Shown here piece after piece: positions 18,663-27,497 of a stretch of DNA of 64,000 bases. Source of the stretch: Amylibacter sp. (GTDB lineage: Bacteria > Pseudomonadota > Alphaproteobacteria > Rhodobacterales > Rhodobacteraceae); the NCBI GenBank assembly GCA_021775355.1, contig JAJFHZ010000034.1, positions 62,001-126,000 of the forward strand, given 5' to 3'. The stretch's first letter is position 1. Every line of letters starts with the position of its first letter. Position numbers and translations under genes: made by a program. The notes below the pieces were generated by a model. It saw only the letters and a program-made list of their open reading frames with translations, did no database searches and was not told the origin of the DNA.

Positions 18663-19598
18663 ATGTGTGGAATTGCAGGACTAATTCACAAGGGCAAAAG
18701 CTCTAACGTCGGGGGAGAGATGACTGCCATGTTGCAGGCACTCAAACACCGCGGCCCAGACAGCACCGGTTATGCGGTTTATGGCGAAGGTAAGGATGGC
18801 GATTATGTTATGCGCTTTGTATTGGCTGAACAAGAAGACATGACAAAAAGCTTTGATATGCACGAGGTTGTCGCTGGGCGCTTGAAAGAAGTTGAAACAC
18901 GGTTAAAGTTACACGGTGCCAAGGTGAAAAGCCGCGATCAAGCCACTGATTATGCGCATCGCTTCATCATTAGCCACGAGGGCGACACCGAAAAAATGGC
19001 ACGCCACATCGAAGATATTGAAGGCGTCGAGATTATGTCTATGGGCAACGGTCTTGAGCTGATCAAAGACCTAGGCGATGCCGCCGTCGTGTCTGAACAG
19101 TATGGACTCGAGAATTTTCAAGGCAGCCATGGCATTGGTCATACACGGATGGCGACGGAATCAGACGTGGATATCCGCTCGGCACATCCATATTGGGCAT
19201 TCCCATACAACGATGTTTCAGTGGTTCATAATGGCCAGATCACCAATTACTGGCTCATGCGTCGTGAAATGGAACGTAAAGGGCATCGATTCCAATCCAG
19301 CTGTGACAGTGAATTGCTGGCGGTTTACACAGCCGACAATCTGGCCAATGGCGTGTCGCTAGAGGAAAGTCTGAAGCGTTCGATTGATGAAATTGACGGC
19401 GTTTTCACTTATCTTGTAGCCACCAAGGATCAACTGGGTATGGCCAAAGATACGATGGCCGCTAAACCGCTGGTTCTATATGAAAGCGACGATCTAATCG
19501 CGATGGCATCTGAAGAGGTCGCCATTCGCGCGATCCTGCCACACGAAATTGACACCACTGATCCCTATGACGAGGAGGTTCGGGTATGGCAGGCCTGA
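18663..19598 (+). CDS. class II glutamine amidotransferase subunit (GlxB/MgsA type)
   Basis: 311-residue N-terminal-nucleophile amidotransferase. Cys2 (MCGIAGLIHKG) is the nucleophile; HRGPDSTGYAV, GIGHTRMATES, HPYWAFPYNDVSVVHNGQITN and the CDSELLAVY loop are the usual substrate-binding segments. It corresponds to the amidotransferase domain of glutamate synthase split off as a separate subunit, as in N-methylglutamate synthase (MgsA) or the GlxB set; which reaction it serves is not decided by sequence. Overlaps the next gene by 13 bp. Confidence 0.85.
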   Translation: MCGIAGLIHKGKSSNVGGEMTAMLQALKHRGPDSTGYAVYGEGKDGDYVMRFVLAEQEDMTKSFDMHEVVAGRLKEVETRLKLHGAKVKSRDQATDYAHRFIISHEGDTEKMARHIEDIEGVEIMSMGNGLELIKDLGDAAVVSEQYGLENFQGSHGIGHTRMATESDVDIRSAHPYWAFPYNDVSVVHNGQITNYWLMRREMERKGHRFQSSCDSELLAVYTADNLANGVSLEESLKRSIDEIDGVFTYLVATKDQLGMAKDTMAAKPLVLYESDDLIAMASEEVAIRAILPHEIDTTDPYDEEVRVWQA

Positions 19599-20455
19599 GT
19601 AATGCTGAACTAAAGAAAATGACCCAAGAAGAGCGAGTGACAGCGCTTGGAATGCGCACTGACCAGCTGACGGGCAGGGCTATGCGGATTGAATTCAATC
19701 CGGACGAAGAGGAACGGTTTGAATACCCATGGGCGCCGGATGTTGATTTTAATAAGCGTACCGAGTTGGACGTGGACGAAATGACTTCGACCGAAGCCAA
19801 TCAGAAAATCCGTGCGCTGATGCAGGAAGGATATGGTACTATCGTGATCAAAAACCCACGTGGCAAGCATTCGCTTGGTGTGGGCATCTTGACACGTCTG
19901 CGGCTGATATTTGAAGGCTCGCTTGGCTATTTCGGTGTCGGCCTTCTTGATGGCCCGAACGTGACGATCAATGGTCGTGTTGGCTGGTCCTGCGGTGAAA
20001 ACATGCTGGCTGGAACGGTTGTCGTCGAAAAAAATGCCGGATCGACATTCGGCGCGGCGATCCGTGGCGGCGATTTGGTTTCCAAAGGTTCTGTTGGCTC
20101 GCGAACTGGGATCGACCAGAAGGGCGGTACGATCATCGTCGGTGGTGACACCGGCGCATTGACAGGGTTCATGATGCAACGTGGCCGCATGGTCATCTGC
20201 GGTAATGCGGGCAAAAATCTGGGCGATTCGATGTACGATGGCACGATCTATGTCGGTGGTAATATAAAGTCTTTCGGCGTGGATGCAGTTGAAGGCGAGC
20301 TAACCGACCTCGACAAAGCATGGTTGACACGTAAGCTGGTCCAATATGGTCTGATGCCGGAAAATGGCGTTGATCATTTCACCAAAGTTGTCGCAGGTCG
20401 GCAGCTGTGGAATTACGATAATCTTGAACCTTCTGAAAAGAAGATCGTTCTTTAA
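19586..20455 (+). CDS. GXGXG-domain subunit of a glutamate-synthase-like complex (GlxC/MgsB type)
   Basis: 289 residues. The centre (about 100-230) is a right-handed beta-helix with recurring Gly-x-Gly turns: GYFGVGLLDGPNVTINGRVG, GGDLVSKGSVGSR, GGTIIVGGDTGAL, GDSMYDGTIYVGG. In full-length glutamate synthase this GXGXG domain is structural and connects the amidotransferase and FMN domains. Located between those two partners, with overlap into the upstream gene, so the three are surely co-translated parts of one complex. Confidence 0.85.
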   Translation: MAGLSNAELKKMTQEERVTALGMRTDQLTGRAMRIEFNPDEEERFEYPWAPDVDFNKRTELDVDEMTSTEANQKIRALMQEGYGTIVIKNPRGKHSLGVGILTRLRLIFEGSLGYFGVGLLDGPNVTINGRVGWSCGENMLAGTVVVEKNAGSTFGAAIRGGDLVSKGSVGSRTGIDQKGGTIIVGGDTGALTGFMMQRGRMVICGNAGKNLGDSMYDGTIYVGGNIKSFGVDAVEGELTDLDKAWLTRKLVQYGLMPENGVDHFTKVVAGRQLWNYDNLEPSEKKIVL

Positions 20456-20476
20456 AGGGCGGAAAGGAATAGAAAA

Positions 20477-21841
20477 ATGGCTGATGGTGACATCAAAACG
20501 AAGAAACCGCTCGATCGTGACACAACCCGGATGGGGGATAGTTTTATATTCCCGCCGCGCGTCATTGACGACATTCACATCAAATCGGAACTTGGGCGCT
20601 ATCGTATGCGTGGCATGTCTTTGTTCAAGAAAATCCCGCACTGGGATGATCTGACATTTATGCCCGGCACGCTGACGCGTTTCGTGATCGAAGGTTATCG
20701 CGAAAAATGCCTGACCAAAACAGTGATTGGCCCGCGTGCCAAACGCCCACTTGAGCTGGATATCCCGATCTACGTGACCGGTATGAGCTTTGGTGCTTTG
20801 TCATATGAAGCAAAAACCGCGCTGGCCCGTGGGGCAACCATGGCTGGCACGGCTACCTGTTCTGGAGAAGGCGGTATGATCCCGGATGAGCGCCGCTATA
20901 GCTCGAAATGGTTCTACCAGTGTATCCAATCGCGTTATGGCTTTAACCCGAACCATCTGGTTTTGGCAGATGGGGTCGAGTTTTTCATCGGTCAGGGCTG
21001 TAAAGTTGGCCTTGGGGGCCACTTGATGGGTCAGAAAGTGACCGACCAGGTTGCCGAGATGCGCTCTCTTCCTGCTGGTATTGATCAGCGTTCGCCTGCC
21101 CGTCACCCAGACTGGTTGGGCCCGGACGATCTGGCTTTGAAAATTCAGGAAATCCGCGAAGCGACTGATTGGCAGATCCCAATCCAGCTGAAACTTGGTG
21201 CTGCGCGCGTCTATGACGATGTTCGTATGGCCGTGAAATGTGATCCAGACTCGATATATATTGACGGTATGGAAGGCTCGACAGGCGCTGGCCCACACCT
21301 TGCCACCGAAGATACCGGTATTCCGGGCATAGCCGCGATCCGTCAGGCGCGCAAAGCGATTGATGATCTGGGCAAACGTGGTGAAATCAGTCTGGTTTAT
21401 GCAGGTGGTATCCGTAACGGTGCAGATGTTGCAAAGGCCATTGCCCTTGGTGCAGATGCCATCGCTATCGGCCATTCGGTCATGATGGCGCTGAACTGTA
21501 ATAAGGATATCCCCGAGGCCAACTACGAAGAAGAAGTTGGCCAAGCCCCAGGGCATTGTTACAACTGCCACACGGGCCGTTGCCCGGTTGGTGTTGCAAC
21601 GCAAGATCCGGTACTACGTGCGCGGCTTGACCCCGATGAAGCTGCTGAGCGTGTCTACAACTTCCTGCATACGCTGACCATCGAAGCACAGCTGTTTGCC
21701 CGCGCTTGTGGTAAAACCAATATTCATAGCCTTGAGCCGGAAGATTTGGCCGCTTTGACAATGGAAGCATCGGCTATGGCAGCAGTTCCGCTGGCAGGCA
21801 CCAATCACACAGTTGGCGTTGCCGACTATCACAACCTGTAA
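20477..21841 (+). CDS. FMN-binding glutamate-synthase-like subunit (GlxD/MgsC type)
   Basis: 454-residue catalytic subunit. The FMN barrel shows MSFGALSYEAKTALARGA, IQLKLGAARVYDDV, GMEGSTGAGP and AGGIRNGADVAKAIALGADA. The iron-sulfur cysteines are in HCYNCHTGRCPVGVATQD (C-x2-C-x5-C spacing). It would reduce an imine formed from 2-oxoglutarate and ammonia or an amine, producing glutamate or N-methylglutamate. N-methylglutamate synthase is the attractive reading because tmm and tdm are close by, but canonical mgdABCD partners are absent here. Confidence 0.85.
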   Translation: MADGDIKTKKPLDRDTTRMGDSFIFPPRVIDDIHIKSELGRYRMRGMSLFKKIPHWDDLTFMPGTLTRFVIEGYREKCLTKTVIGPRAKRPLELDIPIYVTGMSFGALSYEAKTALARGATMAGTATCSGEGGMIPDERRYSSKWFYQCIQSRYGFNPNHLVLADGVEFFIGQGCKVGLGGHLMGQKVTDQVAEMRSLPAGIDQRSPARHPDWLGPDDLALKIQEIREATDWQIPIQLKLGAARVYDDVRMAVKCDPDSIYIDGMEGSTGAGPHLATEDTGIPGIAAIRQARKAIDDLGKRGEISLVYAGGIRNGADVAKAIALGADAIAIGHSVMMALNCNKDIPEANYEEEVGQAPGHCYNCHTGRCPVGVATQDPVLRARLDPDEAAERVYNFLHTLTIEAQLFARACGKTNIHSLEPEDLAALTMEASAMAAVPLAGTNHTVGVADYHNL

Positions 21842-21852
21842 GGAGAAGCGAG

Positions 21853-22266
21853 ATGGCTGGAACACAGTACAGAGGTTCTGAAATTACAGACGTCGATCAG
21901 TTCGTCAACGATGCGGCAGGGCTGGCATCAGAGCGTGAAAAGGAAATAGGTCAGCACATTGGGTATCGTTATGACGTTAACCTTGTGCCGGACTATGGCC
22001 GGATCACCCAGTTTCTGACAAAATATATGGAAGTGATGGGTTGGGATGATCTGAATTGGCTGGAAGATATCCACATGGGGTACGAAGACGGTGCCCCGGC
22101 GGTGTTTGACCGAAACAACAATGGTTGGGTGTCGATCCCGGATACCATTGAATTACCGGACAATCAGCAGGACCGAGACATGATCGCGCGTGAATTATTG
22201 TTAAAATTCCAGATGTCAGACCGACATCCGTTGGTTCTGCTTCGGAAAGCTTATATGAAGTTTTAA
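21853..22266 (+). CDS. unknown protein in the amine operon
   Basis: 137-residue soluble, acidic protein with no signal peptide or membrane segment. It begins MAGTQYRGSEITDVDQFVND and holds a Trp/Asp-rich middle (MEVMGWDDLNWLEDIHMGYE) and a basic end (HPLVLLRKAYMKF). I do not recognise a family. A strong GGAGAAG ribosome site and position 11 bp after the FMN subunit and 3 bp before the amidase argue that it is a genuine operon member, perhaps a fourth subunit or assembly factor. Confidence 0.7.
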   Translation: MAGTQYRGSEITDVDQFVNDAAGLASEREKEIGQHIGYRYDVNLVPDYGRITQFLTKYMEVMGWDDLNWLEDIHMGYEDGAPAVFDRNNNGWVSIPDTIELPDNQQDRDMIARELLLKFQMSDRHPLVLLRKAYMKF

Positions 22267-22269
22267 CCT

Positions 22270-23118
22270 ATGACGCGCCAATTAAACATTGCTTGTCTGC
22301 AAACCCGGCCGATGCCGGATTTCAAGGCAGCGCTTGCGGAAGCGCTGCCGATGGCAGAGCAGGCGGTAAAAACTGGCGCGTCATTTCTGTTTCTGCCGGA
22401 ATATTGCGGTGGCATGGCCGCAGATGGCCCACGCCTGACACCCCCACTGGCAACCAAAGTCGCGCATCCGTTTTTGAAAGCGTTTAAGGAGTTTGCACGC
22501 GCCAATAAGGTTTGGGTATTGATCGGATCGCTGGCCATTGATGTGGATCAGGGGGAATTTGCTAACCGAGGTTATTTGATCGATGACCAAGGGGCCATCA
22601 ACGGCGCATATGACAAAATTCATCTGTTCGATATTCAACTTGATGACGACACAGTTTTTCGTGAAAGTGCTACAGTGCGGCCAAGTAATCAGGCAGTTGT
22701 TTACAACACACCATTTGGCAGGATTGGCCACTCGATTTGTTACGACTTACGATTTCCCCAGCTTTACCGCGCTTTGGCACAGGCTGGGGCCGATATACTA
22801 TGCGTGCCAGCGGCGTTCACCAAACCAACAGGTGAAGCACATTGGCACGTTCTAAACCGTGCGCGGGCCATAGAAAACGGAGCGTTCGTGGTATCGCCTT
22901 GTGCCACTGGAAACGTCCCGGGCGGCGGCCCGGTTTATGGGCATTCTTTGGTGGTTGATCCCTGGGGAACGGTTTTGGCCGATGGCGGCGAACAACCAGG
23001 CGTGGTTCATGCGATACTGGATTTAGACAAGGTAGCTGAAGCACGGGCGCGCATCCCGAGCCTTGAACACGACCGCCCATTCTCATTACAAAATAACAAC
23101 ACAAGGATAAGCGCATGA
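22270..23118 (+). CDS. carbon-nitrogen hydrolase, Nit2/omega-amidase-like
   Basis: 282-residue nitrilase-superfamily amidase. The catalytic Glu-Lys-Cys triad is visible: Glu in FLFLPEYCGG (about 42), Lys in YDKIHLFD (about 117), Cys in GHSICYDLRFPQLY (about 157). The sequence most resembles Nit2-like enzymes that hydrolyse alpha-ketoglutaramate or short omega-amides. In this operon a role in releasing ammonia or an amine from a keto-amide side product is plausible (inference). Overlaps the next gene by ATGA. Confidence 0.83.
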   Translation: MTRQLNIACLQTRPMPDFKAALAEALPMAEQAVKTGASFLFLPEYCGGMAADGPRLTPPLATKVAHPFLKAFKEFARANKVWVLIGSLAIDVDQGEFANRGYLIDDQGAINGAYDKIHLFDIQLDDDTVFRESATVRPSNQAVVYNTPFGRIGHSICYDLRFPQLYRALAQAGADILCVPAAFTKPTGEAHWHVLNRARAIENGAFVVSPCATGNVPGGGPVYGHSLVVDPWGTVLADGGEQPGVVHAILDLDKVAEARARIPSLEHDRPFSLQNNNTRISA

Positions 23119-23702
23119 GCTCAATCGCTGCCACAATGGGTCAGAGCCTCGTTGATCACCCGCTAAAGAAATCATTTCTGAAGTGGCAATGTTTGACCCG
23201 ACAAATCATGATGCGCGATAACCAAGGCCGACCGGACGTATCAATCATGCCGTCGGTGGTTCTTGCCGAGACGTCGGAATCCATGGGCCACATTATCACG
23301 ATTTTGAATAAGGCACATGGATACTCATTGGTTCCTGAAATGCAGCACATGATGCGCAAGACTAACGACCCGGCGCAAATACGGAACGCTGCGTTGCAAT
23401 TTTTATCTGCGACGTATTACCAGAGGGCGGCAGAATTTTCTGACATTCTGACATCAACATTTCCACCGGCATCGCAAGGGGCGGCACAAATTCGCGCAGC
23501 TGAGAGATGCAGTTTGATATTTGATGCATATGGGCAAAGCTGGCAACTGGATTGCAAGGTCTGGCAATTAGCCGACCACAATCCACTTTTTGAGGCAACG
23601 ATGACGCATAACCGGTTATTCAACCCGGCGCTTCCAAATGAAAGTGTGGTATTGGGGTTTGAGCCAGATTGGTCGGCGTCAAGTTTTAAGCAAGAAAATT
23701 GA
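23115..23702 (+). CDS. unknown protein at the end of the amine operon
   Basis: 195-residue predicted soluble protein, starting MSSIAATMGQSLVDHPLKKS, four bases inside the amidase gene. Helical, moderately basic at the N-terminus, with an RAAERCSLIFDAYGQSW segment. No signal peptide, membrane helix or motif I can name. Translational coupling to the amidase and location just before tmm suggest a role in the same pathway. The following 160 bp before tmm contains no obvious terminator. Confidence 0.68.
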   Translation: MSSIAATMGQSLVDHPLKKSFLKWQCLTRQIMMRDNQGRPDVSIMPSVVLAETSESMGHIITILNKAHGYSLVPEMQHMMRKTNDPAQIRNAALQFLSATYYQRAAEFSDILTSTFPPASQGAAQIRAAERCSLIFDAYGQSWQLDCKVWQLADHNPLFEATMTHNRLFNPALPNESVVLGFEPDWSASSFKQEN

Positions 23703-23863
23703 TAAAGGGGCGACAAGGACGAAGAGCTAAGTGCCAGGCGAGTATATTGTGGCAATCAAATTTCCAAGTGCCCATGATCGGTACCATTTGAATACCTGCG
23801 CTGACGTGAGGTGTTGCCAATGCAGACATCTAAGAGCGCACAAATAATTATGGAAGAAACACG

Positions 23864-25198
23864 ATGAAAAAACGAATTTGCATCATAGGGGCAGGACCGT
23901 CTGGTCTGGCTCAGTTACGCGCATTTCAATCTGCCGCCGACAAAGGTGCGGATATCCCCCAGATAGTCTGTCTTGAAAAACAGTCTGACTGGGGTGGGTT
24001 ATGGAATTACACATGGCGCACTGGTGTAGATGAGGCGGGCAATCTTTGTCACGGTTCAATGTATCGTTACCTGTGGTCGAACGGCCCAAAAGAGGGTTTG
24101 GAATTCGCTGATTATACATTTGAAGAACATTTTGGTCGACCGATTGCCAGCTATCCACCACGCGAGGTTTTGTGGGATTACATCAAGGGCCGTGTGGATA
24201 AAGCAGGTGTTCGGGATAAGATCCGATTCAACACGAACGTGCGCGATGTGCGGTATGCGGATGGGATGTTCACAGTGACGTCACGCAACAGCGAAACGGA
24301 CACGGAAACGGTTGAAGATTTCGATCACGTTATCGTTGCCTCTGGGCATTTTTCGTCGCCAAACGTACCATACTATCCTGGCTTTGAATCCTTCAATGGT
24401 CGCATCCTGCATGCCCATGATTTCCGCGATGCGCGTGAATTTATCGACAAGGAAATCTTGATTCTCGGCACTAGCTATTCCGCCGAAGACATTGGTTCTC
24501 AATGTTGGAAATATGGATGTAAATCAGTGACAGTATCACATCGCACGGCACCTATGGGTTGGGATTGGCCAGACAACTGGCAGGAAGTACCTTGTCTTGA
24601 ACGTGTTGAGGGACGCACCGCTTATTTCATTGATGGGACGTCAAAAGAAGTTGACGCGATCATCCTGTGCACCGGATACAAACATCATTTCCCATTTCTA
24701 CCCGATGATTTGCGTTTGAAAACGGCAAACCGGCTGGCGACCGCTGACCTTTACAAAGGCGTTGTCTACACGGGCAATCCCAATCTGTTTTATCTTGGCA
24801 TGCAGGACCAGTGGTTCACCTTCAATATGTTTGATGCCCAAGCCTGGTGGGTGCGCGATGTAATTTTGGGACTGATTGGTTTGCCTGATCTGGCGGTGAT
24901 GAAGGCAGACCCTAAAGCGCGTGAAGCCACCGAAGATGCATTGCCGGATGATTATGCCTGCATTGCATATCAGGGCGCCTATGTAGCCGAATTGATTGAG
25001 GAGACTGACTACCCCAGTTTTGACGTCGAGGCAGCCAATCAGGCGTTTTACGCGTGGAAAAAACATAAGAAAAAGGGCATTATGACATTCCGTGATCATG
25101 GGTATGTTTCGCCAATGACCAAAACCCAAGCCCCCGCGCATCATACGTCATGGGTGGACGCACTGGATGATAGTCTGGCCGCTTACCTCAAAAAATAG
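23864..25198 (+). CDS. tmm: trimethylamine monooxygenase
   Basis: 444-residue flavin-containing monooxygenase that oxidises trimethylamine to TMAO with NADPH and O2. It has the FAD motif [15 protein letters not shown], the NADPH motif [11 protein letters not shown], the FMO-identifying [11 protein letters not shown] (FxGxxxHxxxF) and [13 protein letters not shown]. Length, the [16 protein letters not shown] region and the location next to a TMAO transporter and demethylase match bacterial Tmm as described in Roseobacter and Methylocella. A general FMO is much less likely. It ends 6 bp from the convergent LysR gene. Confidence 0.92.
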   Translation: MKKRICIIGAGPSGLAQLRAFQSAADKGADIPQIVCLEKQSDWGGLWNYTWRTGVDEAGNLCHGSMYRYLWSNGPKEGLEFADYTFEEHFGRPIASYPPREVLWDYIKGRVDKAGVRDKIRFNTNVRDVRYADGMFTVTSRNSETDTETVEDFDHVIVASGHFSSPNVPYYPGFESFNGRILHAHDFRDAREFIDKEILILGTSYSAEDIGSQCWKYGCKSVTVSHRTAPMGWDWPDNWQEVPCLERVEGRTAYFIDGTSKEVDAIILCTGYKHHFPFLPDDLRLKTANRLATADLYKGVVYTGNPNLFYLGMQDQWFTFNMFDAQAWWVRDVILGLIGLPDLAVMKADPKAREATEDALPDDYACIAYQGAYVAELIEETDYPSFDVEAANQAFYAWKKHKKKGIMTFRDHGYVSPMTKTQAPAHHTSWVDALDDSLAAYLKK

Positions 25199-25204
25199 AC
25201 CAGA

Positions 25205-26128
25205 TCAGCCATATCGTTTGCGCGCAGCACTTTCTTTTAGTAGCCAGTCCTCGACTGCGCGGCGTTCGGGGAACGTGCGCCGTTTTTTTGGGCGCAACAG
25301 GTAATAGCCGCTGGTTGTCCGTGTCTGGTACGATTTTAATGGCCGTATCAATTCCCCAGTTTCCAACAGATGATCAACCAGATGGCCCCAACCCAGTGCA
25401 ATTCCAAGCCCATCCACCGCAGCTTGCACTGCCAGTGGATAGGTATTGAATGTTGCCACACCACCAGGTTGATCAGCCTGAACACCTTGTTCGGAAAACC
25501 AAGTTTCCCAGTTCATCCATTCAGTGTGATCACTGGAAACTTCAATGAGTGGAAGCAGTGGCAGTTCGGCCATGTCGCTGGTCTTCGGTTGGCGGCTCAA
25601 AAAGGCTGGAGAGCAGATTGGGAAGATGCTTTCGCCGAACAATAATTTTGCCTTGTAACCAGGCCAGTTACCTTCACCGCGTAGAATAGCAAGATCATTA
25701 CTCTCGCTCAGGCATTCTGCATCGCTATCGGACGCGAATAGCATTATTTTCAGTTGTTTGTTCCGAGTGTTGAACTTGCGAAGCCGGGGCATCAACCACA
25801 ATGTAGCAACGGAATTCGTCGCCGCCAGTGAAACTTCATTTCGATTTTGCCGTGATATGAGATCGTTAGATGCATCCCGTAGGCTTTGCATGGCAGGTGA
25901 AATGCGATCCAAAAGATGTCGCCCTTGGGGCGTCAGCGAAATGGATTTGTGGCCGCGCAAAAATAGCGGTACACCAAAATGCAACTCTACCAAGCGCGTT
26001 TTCCGGCTGATCGCACTTTCACTGATATTCAGAATTTTGGATGCCGCGGCAAAACTTTCAAAATGCGCCGCTGCCTCAAATGCAAGCAAGTGATCAAGTG
26101 GCGGAAGAGATTTGTAATTTGTAACCAT
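25205..26128 (-). CDS. LysR-family regulator
   Basis: 307 residues. The N-terminal helix-turn-helix is DHLLAFEAAAHFESFAAASK with SESAISRKTRLVELHFGVPLF; the rest is a periplasmic-binding-like effector domain (GcvA-like class). Divergent from tmoX with a 277-bp gap holding a 25-bp dyad (26226-26250). Probable regulator of TMAO uptake and demethylation, ligand unknown. Confidence 0.85.
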   Translation of the reverse strand: MVTNYKSLPPLDHLLAFEAAAHFESFAAASKILNISESAISRKTRLVELHFGVPLFLRGHKSISLTPQGRHLLDRISPAMQSLRDASNDLISRQNRNEVSLAATNSVATLWLMPRLRKFNTRNKQLKIMLFASDSDAECLSESNDLAILRGEGNWPGYKAKLLFGESIFPICSPAFLSRQPKTSDMAELPLLPLIEVSSDHTEWMNWETWFSEQGVQADQPGGVATFNTYPLAVQAAVDGLGIALGWGHLVDHLLETGELIRPLKSYQTRTTSGYYLLRPKKRRTFPERRAVEDWLLKESAARKRYG

Positions 26129-26225
26129 GTTCCCTTCCGCAGTTGCAGGCGTGACTCAACACATCGTCAGCGCATATATTCGTGTCAATTCTTTTGCAGC
26201 CCGAAATAGCACCAGTGCTTAACAT

Positions 26226-26250
26226 ATTGATTAACCCTTATTTAATCAAT
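26226..26250. promoter_or_regulatory. palindromic LysR-type operator candidate
   Basis: Perfect 9-bp inverted repeat ATTGATTAA / TTAATCAAT separated by CCCTTAT, lying 98 bp before the lysR start and 155 bp before tmoX. Size and AT-rich dyad match LysR recognition boxes (T-N11-A class). Confidence 0.6.
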
Positions 26251-26405
26251 TTTGCCATCAAAATACAAGGGCTTTGCCTATCAAAATTATATGCAGAGGA
26301 ATCAGCGACTCCTGACATTATGTTACCACTTCGATTGTCGGGTTCCGATGGGCTTTTGGGATGTAGCTTTCGAGCAACCAATACAGAAAATCAACGGGAG
26401 ATATC

Positions 26406-27341
26406 ATGAAACTTAGAAATACACTTTCAGCTGCCGCAATCGGCCTAGCATCGATTGGGAGCCAGGCAATGGCAGCGGACTCGGCAGAGCCGATAGTCAT
26501 TCCAACGCATAACTGGTCCAGTCAGGTCGTTATGGCCTATGTGATTGGTGGCATTTTTGAAAGCCTAGGAGACAATGTTGAATATGTTCCGGCAGATTCC
26601 CAAGCTGTCTACGAAGCTATCCGTATCGGCGATGTCACAATTTCTCACGAAGTCTGGCAGTCAACTTTTGGTGCATCTTTCTACAATGCCATGGCCAAAG
26701 GTGGTATTATTGATGCCGGAACACATTCTGCCGCAACACTTGAAGAAATGGGCGTTCCTCAGTATGTGATCGACGACAATCTATGCCCTGGTTTGCCTAA
26801 CTGGGAAGCACTAAAAAATTGTCCCGAGGTATTTGCCACTGCCGATTCAGGCGGCAAAGGCCGTTGGCTGGAAGGCCCACAAAGCTGGCACGGTGACCTG
26901 ATGCCGACACGCCTCAAAGCACTTGGCCTTGGTGATCTCTACACTGTGAAATTTGCCGGCGGTGCCGATGCAATCTGGGCAGAATTGGCGTCAGCTAAGA
27001 AAGAAGGCCGAGGCATCATTACCTTTAATTGGACACCGAACTTTACCGACGCGGAAGGCTTTGCATTCATCGAATTCCCTGCTTATACGGATGGATGCCG
27101 CGTTGCTGACGGTGGTGATGGAGCCTGTGGATCACCCAAGGGCTGGCTGAAAAAAGCGGCCAATTACAAGTTCCCAAAAACCCACCCTGCTGCGTATTCG
27201 GCCTTTTCCAAGATCGACTTCTCGTCGACGGACATCGGTCAAATGGCTGCTTTGGTGGACATCGACGGCATGGGCCATCAGGACGCCGCTACAAAATGGC
27301 TGGCTGATCATGAAGACGTATGGAAACCGTTTGTAGAATAA
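26406..27341 (+). CDS. tmoX: TMAO ABC transporter substrate-binding protein
   Basis: 311-residue periplasmic protein with a Sec signal (residues 1-23, cleavage after AMA). The body IPTHNWSSQVVMAYVIGGIFE belongs to the glycine-betaine/OpuAC-type binding proteins, and tryptophan-rich patches (VWQSTF, GPQSWHGD, TFNWTPNF) suit an aromatic cage for a quaternary or N-oxide methylamine. Position beside tmm and tdm identifies it as TmoX rather than a betaine or choline receptor. GGGAGA precedes the ATG. Confidence 0.87.
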   Translation: MKLRNTLSAAAIGLASIGSQAMAADSAEPIVIPTHNWSSQVVMAYVIGGIFESLGDNVEYVPADSQAVYEAIRIGDVTISHEVWQSTFGASFYNAMAKGGIIDAGTHSAATLEEMGVPQYVIDDNLCPGLPNWEALKNCPEVFATADSGGKGRWLEGPQSWHGDLMPTRLKALGLGDLYTVKFAGGADAIWAELASAKKEGRGIITFNWTPNFTDAEGFAFIEFPAYTDGCRVADGGDGACGSPKGWLKKAANYKFPKTHPAAYSAFSKIDFSSTDIGQMAALVDIDGMGHQDAATKWLADHEDVWKPFVE

Positions 27342-27356
27342 ACACCAAACAATTCT

Positions 27357-27380
27357 CCCTGCATGCTGTAGCGTGCGGGG
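27357..27380 (+). terminator. hairpin after tmoX (attenuator)
   Basis: Stem CCCTGCATGC / GCGTGCGGGG (10 bp including two G-T pairs) around a TGTA loop, followed by GATTTCTG. Hairpins like this after binding-protein genes usually protect the upstream mRNA and reduce readthrough into the ATPase and permease genes. Confidence 0.55.
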
Positions 27381-27497
27381 GGATTTCTGAGATTGCACTA
27401 ATTGCATAGCCATATGGAACACTTTGAGTTTAGGATAAACCTGAGCGCAAATTAGGAACGCGCGATTACGCAGCAAAACTTGCACGGAATAATTTAT

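Noticed and set aside
20801..21604. 267-codon minus-strand open frame
   Set aside because: Antisense to the FMN subunit, whose Fe-S and FMN motifs are clear.
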